In this document: positions 1-8,699 of the stretch, piece after piece
Layout of the letters: each line of letters opens with the position of its first letter
Position numbering within the stretch: position 1 is the first letter of the stretch
Source of the DNA: Chitinolyticbacter meiyuanensis
GTDB taxonomy: Bacteria; Pseudomonadota; Gammaproteobacteria; Burkholderiales; Chitinibacteraceae
Direction of reading: 5' to 3'
Assembly (NCBI RefSeq): GCF_008033135.1
Contig: NZ_CP041335.1
Span: forward strand, 593,513 to 657,512
DNA length: 64,000 nt
Position numbers and translations under genes: made by a program
The notes under the pieces: model-generated
The model's database searches: none
The model's input: the letters and a program-made list of their open reading frames with translations, nothing else
What the model was told of the DNA's origin: nothing

Positions 1-43
1 CAAGCAGCACGGTGAACAAGACCGGGAGGGCGCGGCGGGTCAT
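1..43 (-). CDS. N-terminal fragment of an exported or membrane protein (cut by window edge)
   Basis: An ATG at 43-41 on the minus strand opens a frame that runs off the window start after 14 codons. The residues visible are Met-Thr-Arg-Arg followed by a hydrophobic stretch, which looks like the start of a signal peptide or membrane anchor. It lies downstream of modA in the same direction, so a further molybdate transport gene is possible, but nothing seen here identifies it. Confidence 0.4.
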   Translation of the reverse strand, partial: MTRRALPVLFTVLL

Positions 44-61
44 GGCAGTCTCGATAGTCGG

Positions 62-82
62 GGGCTTCGTTGTACGAAGCCC
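62..82. other. Perfect inverted repeat between modA and the next gene
   Basis: An 8-base arm at 62-69 is exactly complementary to 75-82, with a 5-base spacer. It sits between the modA stop and the start of the edge gene. No T-run follows on either strand, so it could be a weak terminator, an RNA processing hairpin or an operator; the sequence does not decide. Confidence 0.35.
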
Positions 83-153
83 TGCCCGGGCTGGCAAGTA
101 CGATGGCTTTCCGGCCGGCCAGTGGCTGCTCGGCGATGATCGGCGGAGAGGAA

Positions 154-882
154 TCAGCGATAGCCGAAGCGGGTCAGCACTTGTTTGGCTGCCGCCGATT
201 TCAAGTAGTCCAGCAACGCCTTCGCCGCCGCATTGTCCGCACCACGCTTGAGTAGCGCGGCATCCTGGCGGATCGGCTGGTGCAGTTGCTCGGGCACGAT
301 CCAGCCGGCGCCGCTGGTGATGTGGCCGTCGTCGAATACCTGCGAGAGCGCCACGAAGCCGAGATCGGCATTGCCGCTGGCGACGAACTGGTGGGTCTGC
401 GCAATGTTCTCGCCCTGTACCAGCTTCGGGATCACGGCCTCGTAAAGCTTGAGCGCAGTCAGCGCCTCGACGGCGGCGCGGCCGTAGGGGGCGACCTTGG
501 GATTGGCGATGGCGAGCTTGCGCCAGTTGCCGGCTTTCAGCGTGGCTTCGTCCACCGGGCCGGCTTCGGCGCGCCACAGCACCAGCCGGCCAACCGCATA
601 GGTGAAGCGGCTGCCGGCCACGGCCTGGCCTTCGTCTTCCAGCTTTTTCGGCGTTTCGTCGTCGGCAGCCAGCAGCACGTCGAACGGCGCGCCGGCGACA
701 ATCTGCGCGTAGAACTTGCCGGTGGCGCCGGAGGACATGACCACGGTGTGGCCGCTGGCGCGCTCGAAATCGGCAGCGATGGCCTTCATCGGTCCGGCGA
801 AATTGGCGGCGACGGCGATGCGCACTTCGGCGGCATGCAACGGCAGGGCGGTGAACAGGGCAAGCAAGGCAAGGCGCAGCAT
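154..882 (-). CDS. modA: Molybdate ABC transporter periplasmic binding protein ModA
   Basis: 242 residues. A signal peptide covers about residues 1-18 (cleavage near LHA/AEV), followed by a type 2 periplasmic binding fold. The SSGATG motif near residue 50 is the oxyanion-binding serine motif of the ModA family, and the AGAPFDVLLAADD segment is also typical. It captures molybdate (or tungstate) for the ModBC importer. The start was taken as ATG at 882 and not TTG at 888, because GGAG lies 7 bases upstream of the ATG. modB and modC are not visible in the window. Molybdenum cofactor genes occur 20 kb away (22-27 kb), so the cell uses the metal it imports. Confidence 0.92.
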   Translation of the reverse strand: MLRLALLALFTALPLHAAEVRIAVAANFAGPMKAIAADFERASGHTVVMSSGATGKFYAQIVAGAPFDVLLAADDETPKKLEDEGQAVAGSRFTYAVGRLVLWRAEAGPVDEATLKAGNWRKLAIANPKVAPYGRAAVEALTALKLYEAVIPKLVQGENIAQTHQFVASGNADLGFVALSQVFDDGHITSGAGWIVPEQLHQPIRQDAALLKRGADNAAAKALLDYLKSAAAKQVLTRFGYR

Positions 883-995
883 CGGCAAGCTCCAAGGACG
901 ATGCGCGGACTGTAACGGCCTTGCGCGATGCTGACCAGCCTCTGCCGATGCGCAATGAGCAGTGCTAAGCTGACGCCGATCGAACAGGAGTCAAA

Positions 996-2489
996 ATGAC
1001 CGACCAGCCCGCCTTCCTGCCGCCCGCCCGTTTTGTCGATGCTGGCGAGGCGCTTGCCCGCGTGTGTGAAATCTACGAGGCCAGCGTGGCCCACCTGCGC
1101 GAGGCGATGCAGCGCTTTGTCAGCCAAGGCACGCTGCCCGAGCGGGTACGGGCGTGCTATCCCTATGTGGCGGTGCAGACGCACAGCTCCGCCCGGCACT
1201 TCCCGAGCGATCTGTCGCACCTCTCCTACGGCTTTGTCGCCGGCCCTGGTCGGTTCGAGACCACGCTGACCCGGCCCGACCTGTTCGCCGGCTATTACCT
1301 CGAGCAGTTCGAGCTCTTGCTGAAAAACCACCAGTGCGAGATCGAGGTCGGCGTCAGCAGCCAGCCGATGCCGGTGCATTTCTCCTTTGGCGAGAACGAC
1401 CATGTGGAAGGCCAGATGACCTCGGCCCATCGCGTGCTGCTGCGCGATCTGTTCGATCTGCCGGATCTCGCGGCGATGGACGACGGCATTGCCAACGGTA
1501 CCTACGAGCCGGGGCCGGGCGAGCCGTATCCGCTGTCGCTGTTCACCGCGCCACGCGTCGACTACTCGCTGCATCGGCTGCGTCACTACAGCGGCACCAA
1601 CCCGCAGCATTTCCAGAATTTCGTACTGTTCACCAACTACCAGTTCTATATCGACGAATTCGTGAAGCTGGGCCGCGAGGAAATGCAGAAGCCCGATAGC
1701 GAGTACATTGCCTTCGTCGAACCGGGCAACGTGATCACCCGCCGCAGTGGTCTGCCGGCCGAGCCGGGCGACGCCGCCGGCACCGTGCCGCCGCGCCTGC
1801 CGCAGATGCCGGCCTACCACCTGATTCGGTCCGACCGCAGCGGCATCAGCATGGTCAACATCGGCGTCGGCCCTGCCAATGCCAAGACCGTCACCGACCA
1901 CATCGCCGTGCTGCGCCCGCACGCCTGGATCATGCTTGGTCATTGCGCCGGGCTGCGCACCACGCAGCAGCTGGGCGACTACGTACTGGCGCACGGCTAC
2001 GTGCGCGAGGATCACGTGCTGGACGAGGACCTGCCGTTATGGGTGCCGATCCCGGCACTGGCGGAAATCCAGGTGGCGCTGCAGCAGGCAGTAAGCGAGA
2101 TCACCCAGGTGCCGCCGGCCGATCTCAAACGCATCATGCGCACCGGTACGGTGGCCAGCACCGACAACCGCAACTGGGAGCTGCTGCCGGACAACACGCC
2201 CCAGCGCCGTTTCAGCCAGAGCCGCGCCGTGGCGCTGGACATGGAAAGCGCCACCATCGCCGCCAACGGTTTCCGCTTCCGCGTGCCCTACGGCACCTTG
2301 CTGTGCGTTTCCGACAAGCCGCTGCACGGCGAGATCAAGCTGCCGGGTATGGCCAACCACTTCTACCGCGAGCGGGTGGACCAGCACCTGCGCATCGGCA
2401 TCCGCGCCGTGGAAATGCTGCGCAAGGGCGGCTCCGCGACGCTGCATAGCCGCAAGTTGCGCAGTTTTGCGGAAGTGGCGTTTCAGTAG
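996..2489 (+). CDS. amn: AMP nucleosidase
   Basis: 497 residues, close to the usual length of about 480-490 for Amn. The enzyme hydrolyses AMP to adenine and ribose 5-phosphate and helps control adenylate levels in the cytoplasm. The N-terminal half matches the AMP nucleosidase N-terminal domain. The C-terminal half is a nucleoside phosphorylase-type fold with recognisable segments such as MLGHCAGLR, DEDLPLWVPIPAL and, near residue 415, the DMESATIAANG purine-site segment. AGGAG six bases before the ATG supports the start. It is divergent from modA across a 113-base gap and appears to be monocistronic. Confidence 0.95.
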   Translation: MTDQPAFLPPARFVDAGEALARVCEIYEASVAHLREAMQRFVSQGTLPERVRACYPYVAVQTHSSARHFPSDLSHLSYGFVAGPGRFETTLTRPDLFAGYYLEQFELLLKNHQCEIEVGVSSQPMPVHFSFGENDHVEGQMTSAHRVLLRDLFDLPDLAAMDDGIANGTYEPGPGEPYPLSLFTAPRVDYSLHRLRHYSGTNPQHFQNFVLFTNYQFYIDEFVKLGREEMQKPDSEYIAFVEPGNVITRRSGLPAEPGDAAGTVPPRLPQMPAYHLIRSDRSGISMVNIGVGPANAKTVTDHIAVLRPHAWIMLGHCAGLRTTQQLGDYVLAHGYVREDHVLDEDLPLWVPIPALAEIQVALQQAVSEITQVPPADLKRIMRTGTVASTDNRNWELLPDNTPQRRFSQSRAVALDMESATIAANGFRFRVPYGTLLCVSDKPLHGEIKLPGMANHFYRERVDQHLRIGIRAVEMLRKGGSATLHSRKLRSFAEVAFQ

Positions 2490-2526
2490 GCTTGGCGCTA
2501 TTTGGCGCAGAAAAGGGCAGTCGGAC

Positions 2527-3990
2527 TTAGGAGTCGGGCATGGCCGGCGGTATGGCGCATTTTGGGTTAACCGGAATAGGGGCCGTATCGCCTTCCTGCA
2601 AACGGAGAATCAGGGAATTCAGGTCGTCGGGTAGGGTGGGGCTGTCGTAATCTGGATCTTCAACATAGATGTTGCTATCCCAATAAAAACGCAAATTGGG
2701 TTGTTCGGTCGTATTGTTGCTTAGTAGTAAATAAGCATACCCGTCCTTGTCTTTACGGATTGTTGTCGTGCCGTACGTGTTCAACAGCAAGGAGCAAATG
2801 GCGGTGTAGGGCTCTTGGCGGATATATAAATCCTCATTCTGTTCCTGAATGCGAATGCCTTCCTCTGTTCTGACTCGACGCTTGCTGACTGAAATGGTGG
2901 CAACCCCTTGTCGTTCTTGCAGCTGTATGCCTGCCTGCCCGGATAGACGCCCATCGGATGAGATGCTGAACTGGGCGGCCAGATTTGATTCTTCGATGGC
3001 ATCCTCCTCTTGCTGGCGATGGATAGTGAACAAACGAGGGTGGGCAGAGGGATTCCAGAGGTCGAATAACATCAATTTGCTATAGGGGTGGCCATAGTTA
3101 TAGGTCACCACATATCTCTCATCAGGCGAGAATTTTATGGGTGTGTCATCGACGCAGCGCCTAGGCAAACGAAGGAGTTTTCCTGTTTTGATGTTGAGAA
3201 GATTTTGGGCATCCAACATCAGATATTTTGCAGTTGGATCGAGTGAGGAGCTTGTTTTGGCGCCATGTTCGTCAATGTAGAAAAAGCCGTTGTTGAGTGA
3301 TACATAGGTCATGCGCTGGCATTGTCTGGTTGGCAGGGGCGCAGTGCTCGACAACCGGGAAATCGAAGGTCCGCCGTCGACAACATTGAGCAAGAACATC
3401 CCCGGTTTTGCCGCGAAATCGCGATCGCTTGCTTCCGCCAGGACCAATAGTGCAGATTTGCCAAGGGAAGGGAGTGGCGTGTAGATCCGGCCATGGATCG
3501 GGGCGCAACGATCGCGATCTCGTTCGCGCTCGCAAATTACAATTGGTTTCTTCTTGAAGAACAAGCGGGAGGTTTTCATTGCCTCCTGTTGTTGGTCGAC
3601 GTAATCGATGGTTGTTCTGATGGGTGCCTGGAATGTGAATTCCCCGATCTGCAGGGATTTCTCGTTGTAGTGATTGATCTTTGCCTTTTGGTCTTCGTTT
3701 GCCTTGATCAACCACACGATTATGGCCAGTGCGGGAATTAGAAGCCAATACGCATTTTTCTGTTTTGCGGCGCAGATGCTGCTGAATAAAATGCTCATCA
3801 AGAAACAAAAGCCCAGCAAGAGCAGGTTCAGGGCCAGCCAGAAAACGCCTCCTGCTAGGCTGGTGTCGTTCTGCCCTAAGGGAATCGCGAGCAACAGCAG
3901 AAAGCAGAGCAATGAAACAATCGCGATCGTTGCCAGGGCGGGTGGGAGAGGGGGTTGGGTCGATTTTGAATCGCGATGAGTGTTATCCAT
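2527..3990 (-). CDS. Unknown membrane protein with a possible beta-propeller domain
   Basis: 487 residues, not recognised. Three hydrophobic segments occur near residues 20-40, 47-73 and 80-95, followed by a charged turn (KANEDQK) and a large soluble part. Segments around residues 250-300 (FSPDERYVVTYN, then LMLFDLWNPS) resemble WD40/PD40-type propeller blades, so a periplasmic or cytoplasmic propeller anchored by the N-terminal helices is one reading. The coding region is clearly richer in A and T than both neighbours and uses codons such as AAA, ATT and TTG more freely, which suggests later acquisition. It stands alone between amn and the lipid operon. Confidence 0.7.
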   Translation of the reverse strand: MDNTHRDSKSTQPPLPPALATIAIVSLLCFLLLLAIPLGQNDTSLAGGVFWLALNLLLLGFCFLMSILFSSICAAKQKNAYWLLIPALAIIVWLIKANEDQKAKINHYNEKSLQIGEFTFQAPIRTTIDYVDQQQEAMKTSRLFFKKKPIVICERERDRDRCAPIHGRIYTPLPSLGKSALLVLAEASDRDFAAKPGMFLLNVVDGGPSISRLSSTAPLPTRQCQRMTYVSLNNGFFYIDEHGAKTSSSLDPTAKYLMLDAQNLLNIKTGKLLRLPRRCVDDTPIKFSPDERYVVTYNYGHPYSKLMLFDLWNPSAHPRLFTIHRQQEEDAIEESNLAAQFSISSDGRLSGQAGIQLQERQGVATISVSKRRVRTEEGIRIQEQNEDLYIRQEPYTAICSLLLNTYGTTTIRKDKDGYAYLLLSNNTTEQPNLRFYWDSNIYVEDPDYDSPTLPDDLNSLILRLQEGDTAPIPVNPKCAIPPAMPDS

Positions 3991-4079
3991 AAATCAATAA
4001 TAGAGATTGCAAAAAGGGTTGGTTCGGCAAGTACTAGATTCGCCCCGTATCCATCCTATAGGGATTTCGCTGAAGGGTT

Positions 4080-4970
4080 TCACTGGGTTGGCGTGGCCTG
4101 TGTGCCAGAGCCGGCCTTCATCCTCATCAACACCGCATGCAGCATCTCGGTCGATAGCCCGTGCAGCACCAGGCGATAACCGGCGCGCAGCGTACTCATG
4201 GGCAGTAGCGGATGCTTGTTGTTCAGCAGCACCAGGTGCTCAGGCGTACCCAGCAACGTTGCGGCGTAAAGGCCGATGGTTTCGTCGAGCTGCAGCGAGT
4301 TGGCGGCGCGCCAGAAATCGTTGTCGGTGAGGAACAGCTGGTACACCGGGGTGAAACATTCGATCGCGGTCTGCAAGTCGATGAAGTTGAGCCGGCTGTG
4401 CGGGAAGTCGGCCAGCATCAGCGGTGGCTCCTCGATCATGCTGAAGTCGGGGGCTGCCACCGGCGCGAGCTGGCGGTCGGCGAAACGCAGGCCCTGGCCC
4501 AGGCGGATCACGAAGTTGAACAGGTTGAGATCGTGCTTGAGAAACAGGTCGTCCTTCAGGTCGTCGAGCACCAGCGGCTTGAGCGGGGCGGTTTCCACCG
4601 GCACCGGGGCGTTCCTGGCGATGAATTCGAGGATCTGCGCGCCCAGATGAAAGTGGCGCATCACCAGCCAGTTGGCTTCGGGCGAGACGAAGCGTTTCAG
4701 GCCTTCGGCCAGCAACCAGTGCAGCAGGCGCGAGGCGGCCCAGCGGCGCGGTAACACCGTCTTGATCACCTGGATCAGCACGATGGTGATGCGGGCCAGC
4801 GGCCGCACGAAAGGCAGCAGGAACTGGCGTGAGGCAGAGCTGGAATCGGCCAGCCAAGCCTGCTTCACGTGATCCGGCAGTGGCGTGCTTTGGTCGAGAT
4901 AAAGCGCCAGCCAGGGATTGGGGTCGCGCGGGTCGTGTTCCTGCGCGAGGAAGTCGGGCAGACGCTTCAT
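4080..4970 (-). CDS. Conserved protein of unknown function, last gene of the lipid operon
   Basis: 296 residues, predicted mainly helical and soluble, with one moderately hydrophobic stretch near residues 55-75. No catalytic motif is obvious. An HFHLGAQILEFIARN segment near residue 105 and a KHDLNLFNFVIRLG segment near residue 145 look like conserved cores. I tentatively associate it with a family of unknown function (DUF6999-like) often next to ketosynthases of this kind, but that is recollection and not demonstrated. Its ATG overlaps the stop of the ketosynthase gene by 4 bases, so translation is coupled and a role with that enzyme is likely. Confidence 0.75.
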   Translation of the reverse strand: MKRLPDFLAQEHDPRDPNPWLALYLDQSTPLPDHVKQAWLADSSSASRQFLLPFVRPLARITIVLIQVIKTVLPRRWAASRLLHWLLAEGLKRFVSPEANWLVMRHFHLGAQILEFIARNAPVPVETAPLKPLVLDDLKDDLFLKHDLNLFNFVIRLGQGLRFADRQLAPVAAPDFSMIEEPPLMLADFPHSRLNFIDLQTAIECFTPVYQLFLTDNDFWRAANSLQLDETIGLYAATLLGTPEHLVLLNNKHPLLPMSTLRAGYRLVLHGLSTEMLHAVLMRMKAGSGTQATPTQ

Positions 4971-6850
4971 GCGATGGCCTCGATATGATCGAACTGCATC
5001 AGGTAGAGCTGGGCGGTGCGGCGTGCGGTGGCGACGATGGCGGCGGCGGCCTGTGGATCGATGGTGAGTACCAGCTCGACCGCCAGCAGCCAGCGGGCCA
5101 GGTGATGCTCGTCGTTGGCGCCGTGGTATTCGAGGAAGCGGAACGCGGCAGGCGGCAGCGCCACCTGCCGGCGCAGCAGCGGCAACAGCGCCGGTACGAT
5201 GCGCTGGCCGGTACCTTCGATGATGTAGATGGCGCCGAGCAGGCCGACCGGGTTTGGCGTGGCGGCCAGCGCGTGCAGATAGGCGTTGAGCGCTTCGCCG
5301 CCGGGGTTACGCCGTAGTGCATCAAGCGGCTGCGTACCACCGGCAGCTTGGTAGTCCTGGTAGAGGATCATGAAGTCGTTCTGCTCGTCGCTGGCGTGGG
5401 TCTCGATCAGTGCGGCCAGTGGTGCGTAGTCGCCGGTCAACGAGGCCACGGCCTCGCGCATCCAGCGGCTGCCCTCGCGCACCTGCGGTACCCATTGCCC
5501 GGTCCAGTTGCGATAGGCCGCCACATCGAAGCGGCCGGACACCAGCTTGTGGATCACCGGGCTGCGCCACACTTGCGAGCGGTAGTCCTGCCACAGGCTG
5601 GCGAGTTGCAGCAGCAGCGGTTGCAACGGTTCCGGGGCGCTGGCCGGGTCGTGCGGCGCGGCGACGGTGCTGCCGGCTGGCGCAGGCGTATCGCGCAGCT
5701 GCCGGCCCGCGGGAGGCATCGGCGCATCGGCTGCCTCCACTTCCAGCAGCATGTAGGCCGCGCTGATGCGGCCCGATTCCGGGATGAAGCACAGGATCTG
5801 CTCGCCCGGCTTGATCGCGCGGGTATCGAGGAACTCGGCCAGCATCACGAAGATGGAGGCGGCGCCGGTGTTGCCGCGCGTGGTGAGGTTGCTGTACCAG
5901 CGCTCGCGGGGGATGCTGAGCCCCGCCTTGTAGAGCAGATCCTCGACCACCGGGATGAACTTGGCCGACGAGTAGTGGCAGAGGAAATGATCGATCCGTG
6001 TGGGCTGCACCCAGCCGGTTTCGACCAGCTTCACGTATTCGTGGATGGCCACGTCAAAGAGGTGGGGTAGCAGGCGGATGTCCTGGCGCAGCGACAGCGC
6101 CCCGGCCGCCTCGGCCTCACTGCACGAGGGGAAATCGAGGAATGAGGTGCTGCGGTCCTCGGTCAGGCCGAGCTGCATGCAGACCGGATAATCGCCGGCG
6201 AAGCTCTGCTGGTGTATCCATTTGAGCTTGAGCCGTACACCGCCGCGCCCGCTCGGCGTATCGGTCAGCAGCACGGCGCCGGCGCCGTCCGACAGCATCC
6301 AGCGCAGGAAATGGGCGTCGAAATCACTGTCGTAGCCACGCGGTGCAAAGCGGCTCTGCTTGAACATCCGTGATGGCATCTCGGCGGCCACGGTCAGCGC
6401 CTGGCGGTGGCCGCCCAGTGCTATCCCTTGCGCGGCATGCGCCAGGGCGGTGACGCCGGCGGCGCAGATACCCTGGCTCGACAGCGTGCTCATCGGTGGC
6501 GCGCCGAGCTCGCCCTGGAGCATGCTGGCAAAGCCCGGCATCAGCGCATCGCCACCGCTGGAGCCCACGGCCAGCAGCGATACATCGGCCAGCGTCGTCC
6601 GGGCGCGGTTCAGGCAATCGCGCACTGCTGCAGCGGCGAGCGCAGCGTGCGACATCGTGGTGCTGCCATCCGGGGCGATCGCGTAGTGGCGCGTGGCGAT
6701 GCCGTTCTCGGCTAGGATGCGCGCCTTGATCCGGCCGGAAATCCGGTTGATCGGTGCGATATAGACATCCATCTCGTCGTTGGCGATAGCCGGGCCGGGC
6801 AGGTGGAAGCCGGCGGCTTCGATATAGACGCGGTCGAACGCGGTGGGCAT
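4967..6850 (-). CDS. Ketosynthase III (StlD/DarB-like) fused to a heme-oxygenase-like diiron domain
   Basis: 627 residues. Residues 1-375 are a 3-oxoacyl-ACP synthase III fold with a complete Cys-His-Asn triad: Cys129 in SSQGICAAG, His292 in FLCHYSSAK and Asn327 in RGNTGAAS. A linker rich in Ala and Pro (375-410) leads to a C-terminal helical domain (410-627) resembling TENA/heme-oxygenase-like diiron oxidases. Its metal-type motif is His576-x3-Asp580-x2-His583, with Glu545 in YIIEGTG and Glu483/His485 earlier. The ketosynthase half would condense an acyl chain; the second half could oxidise or cleave it. The closest family I can name is the StlD/DarB ketosynthases of dialkylresorcinol synthesis. 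The product is not known from the sequence. Confidence 0.85.
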   Translation of the reverse strand: MPTAFDRVYIEAAGFHLPGPAIANDEMDVYIAPINRISGRIKARILAENGIATRHYAIAPDGSTTMSHAALAAAAVRDCLNRARTTLADVSLLAVGSSGGDALMPGFASMLQGELGAPPMSTLSSQGICAAGVTALAHAAQGIALGGHRQALTVAAEMPSRMFKQSRFAPRGYDSDFDAHFLRWMLSDGAGAVLLTDTPSGRGGVRLKLKWIHQQSFAGDYPVCMQLGLTEDRSTSFLDFPSCSEAEAAGALSLRQDIRLLPHLFDVAIHEYVKLVETGWVQPTRIDHFLCHYSSAKFIPVVEDLLYKAGLSIPRERWYSNLTTRGNTGAASIFVMLAEFLDTRAIKPGEQILCFIPESGRISAAYMLLEVEAADAPMPPAGRQLRDTPAPAGSTVAAPHDPASAPEPLQPLLLQLASLWQDYRSQVWRSPVIHKLVSGRFDVAAYRNWTGQWVPQVREGSRWMREAVASLTGDYAPLAALIETHASDEQNDFMILYQDYQAAGGTQPLDALRRNPGGEALNAYLHALAATPNPVGLLGAIYIIEGTGQRIVPALLPLLRRQVALPPAAFRFLEYHGANDEHHLARWLLAVELVLTIDPQAAAAIVATARRTAQLYLMQFDHIEAIA

Positions 6851-6851
6851 G

Positions 6852-7706
6852 TCAGGTTTCCTCGTGGCGCATCAGGGAACGGCTGCGCCAGCGCGGCACC
6901 ACGGCGCTGGCGATGAAGGTGCGGAACATGTAGGGCAACAGCGGCCCGGCATTCAGCGCCGGGTGCAGTCGCTCGCGGTAGTGGCGATGCAGCGCGGGTA
7001 GCTCGGACCAATGCACGCGTGGATGCTCATGGTGCGCGGTGTGCAGGCCGATGTTGAACAACAGCGGATTGATCCAGCCCTCGAAGTTGCGGGCGTAGTC
7101 GAGCCGCGAATGGCCATCGGCGTGTGCGTGCTGCAGGTAGTTGGTCGCCAGCAGCCAGTGCAGGCCGTGCAATTGCGGAATCAGCACCAGGACCAGCCAG
7201 CGCCGCCAGTCCAGCATGGCAAGGCCCAGCCACAGCGCGGCCACCAGCGCATATTGCTGCAGGCAGTAGCGCCAGGCGCCGGGCTGGCGGTGGCGCAAGC
7301 GTGCGAGCCAAGCAAGGAACAGCGGATACAGCGCCCATACCGCATGGAACGGATGTGCGAGGTAGCCCCACAGGTCGTTGCTGTCGCCGCCGAAGCGGTA
7401 GGTACGCGCCACGTCGTGCGGGCCATGCCGGTAGCGGTGATGATTGCCGACATGGGCCGGGTAGAACACGAAGGTTGGATGGCCCTGCAGGGCAGTCAAC
7501 CACAGGTCGGTCAGCCGGTTGAGACGGCGGTGACGCCACATCCGCCGGTGAGTGTGATGATGGTGAATCACCCCGACGCCCAGCGTGAGAAACAGCGTGA
7601 TGACGTAGGCCAGCGGATGCCAGCCATGGCGCCACTGCCAGGCCACCAGCGCTGGCAGGGCGATAAGGTAGGCAAGCGCGTGCAGATCGCGCCGGTTATG
7701 CAGCAT
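6852..7706 (-). CDS. Membrane fatty acid desaturase
   Basis: 284 residues from the ATG at 7706, which has AGGG at suitable spacing; an upstream ATG at 7754 lacks a ribosome site and would overlap the previous gene by 59 bases. The three histidine boxes of membrane diiron desaturases are present: HHHHTH (48-53), HVGNHH (85-90) and LHTAHHEH (221-228), with hydrophobic segments before, between and after. It should introduce a double bond, or hydroxylate, an acyl chain in the inner membrane. The start overlaps the hydroxylase stop by 11 bases and the stop is one base from the ketosynthase start, so all four genes are probably one transcript. Confidence 0.88.
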   Translation of the reverse strand: MLHNRRDLHALAYLIALPALVAWQWRHGWHPLAYVITLFLTLGVGVIHHHHTHRRMWRHRRLNRLTDLWLTALQGHPTFVFYPAHVGNHHRYRHGPHDVARTYRFGGDSNDLWGYLAHPFHAVWALYPLFLAWLARLRHRQPGAWRYCLQQYALVAALWLGLAMLDWRRWLVLVLIPQLHGLHWLLATNYLQHAHADGHSRLDYARNFEGWINPLLFNIGLHTAHHEHPRVHWSELPALHRHYRERLHPALNAGPLLPYMFRTFIASAVVPRWRSRSLMRHEET

Positions 7707-8472
7707 CGTGGCCCTGCTGCTGGCGCCACGTGGCAATGCGTTCGGCGGCGGCATTTGGCGGCAGCGCAGTGCCGCACAGTCGGTCCATGAACGGGAACAT
7801 GAAGCCGTAGTTGCCAGTAAAACAAGCGTGATGCAGATGGTGGCGTCGCGCGCCGTTCAGCCACCAGCGGTCGTGATGGGCGTCGGGCAGGAAGTCGTAA
7901 TTGGAATGACCGATGCTGTTGAACAGCAGGCTGAACAGCGGCACGGCTGCCAGTGCCCACACCGAGAAATCGTGCAGCAGCATCGGCAGCAGGATCACGT
8001 TACCCAGCATCACCGCTTCCACCGGATGGAAGCTGTAGGTCGCCCAAGGCGTCACCACCACCGAACGATGGTGAGGCGCGTGAAAGCGCCGCAACCAGCG
8101 TGTGTGCAGCAGCCAGTGGTTGAGGTAGAAGTGCACTTCGTTCCACACCAGCAGCACCGCGATCTCGATGGCGGTCTGCCACCATGGCGGATCGATGGCG
8201 AGTCGGGCCCAGCCGAGCTGCAGCAAACCCCAGGGAAACACCAAGCCACAGCCGAAAATTGCGACCGATAGCGCCGATTGGCCGAGTTCGCGCCGTACTT
8301 GGCCGGCGGGGACCGGCCGCGGATCGAGTACGCCGCCATAGCCAATGGCAGGCAGCAGGTGACGCGTGAGCAACAGATTCACGAGGCCGAAGGCGAAATA
8401 GATGCCACCAAAGAAGATCAGCCCCGCCAGCATGATCTGTCCCGCGTTGGCGCCGAGGATGAAATCGCGCAT
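7696..8472 (-). CDS. Fatty acid hydroxylase / sterol desaturase family protein
   Basis: 258 residues with hydrophobic segments near 12-35, 65-85, 100-115 and 155-185. The histidine motifs of the fatty acid hydroxylase superfamily are all visible: HWLLH (119-123), HAPHH (131-135) and HHLHH (211-215), plus H190/H199/H200 in between. These bind a diiron centre in the membrane. It is the first gene of the minus-strand lipid operon. Actual substrate (fatty acid, carotenoid, or the product of the neighbouring ketosynthase) cannot be read from the sequence. The 227-base gap to the divergent DUF805 gene should hold its promoter. Confidence 0.88.
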   Translation of the reverse strand: MRDFILGANAGQIMLAGLIFFGGIYFAFGLVNLLLTRHLLPAIGYGGVLDPRPVPAGQVRRELGQSALSVAIFGCGLVFPWGLLQLGWARLAIDPPWWQTAIEIAVLLVWNEVHFYLNHWLLHTRWLRRFHAPHHRSVVVTPWATYSFHPVEAVMLGNVILLPMLLHDFSVWALAAVPLFSLLFNSIGHSNYDFLPDAHHDRWWLNGARRHHLHHACFTGNYGFMFPFMDRLCGTALPPNAAAERIATWRQQQGHDAA

Positions 8473-8699
8473 TGCACTGCAAGCATGATGAAAAGATGCG
8501 GCGATTCTGTGCCAGCGTCATGCGTGCCGCAATGACGTGGCACTATTTGCGACGTTTTTGTAAGTAAAAGCACAAACGAATGTGCGCTTAGCGGAAACAT
8601 GAAAGCAACGATGAGCAGTTGCTTCAGCTGGGCGTCATAGCTTGCTGAACGCTGAATATTTCGTTAATTTTCTCCAACCTCATTGCATATATTCAACTC

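Noticed and set aside
786..2015. Long minus-strand open frame across amn
   Set aside because: It is antisense to a full-length AMP nucleosidase and has no ribosome site or known product; long antisense frames are usual in GC-rich DNA.
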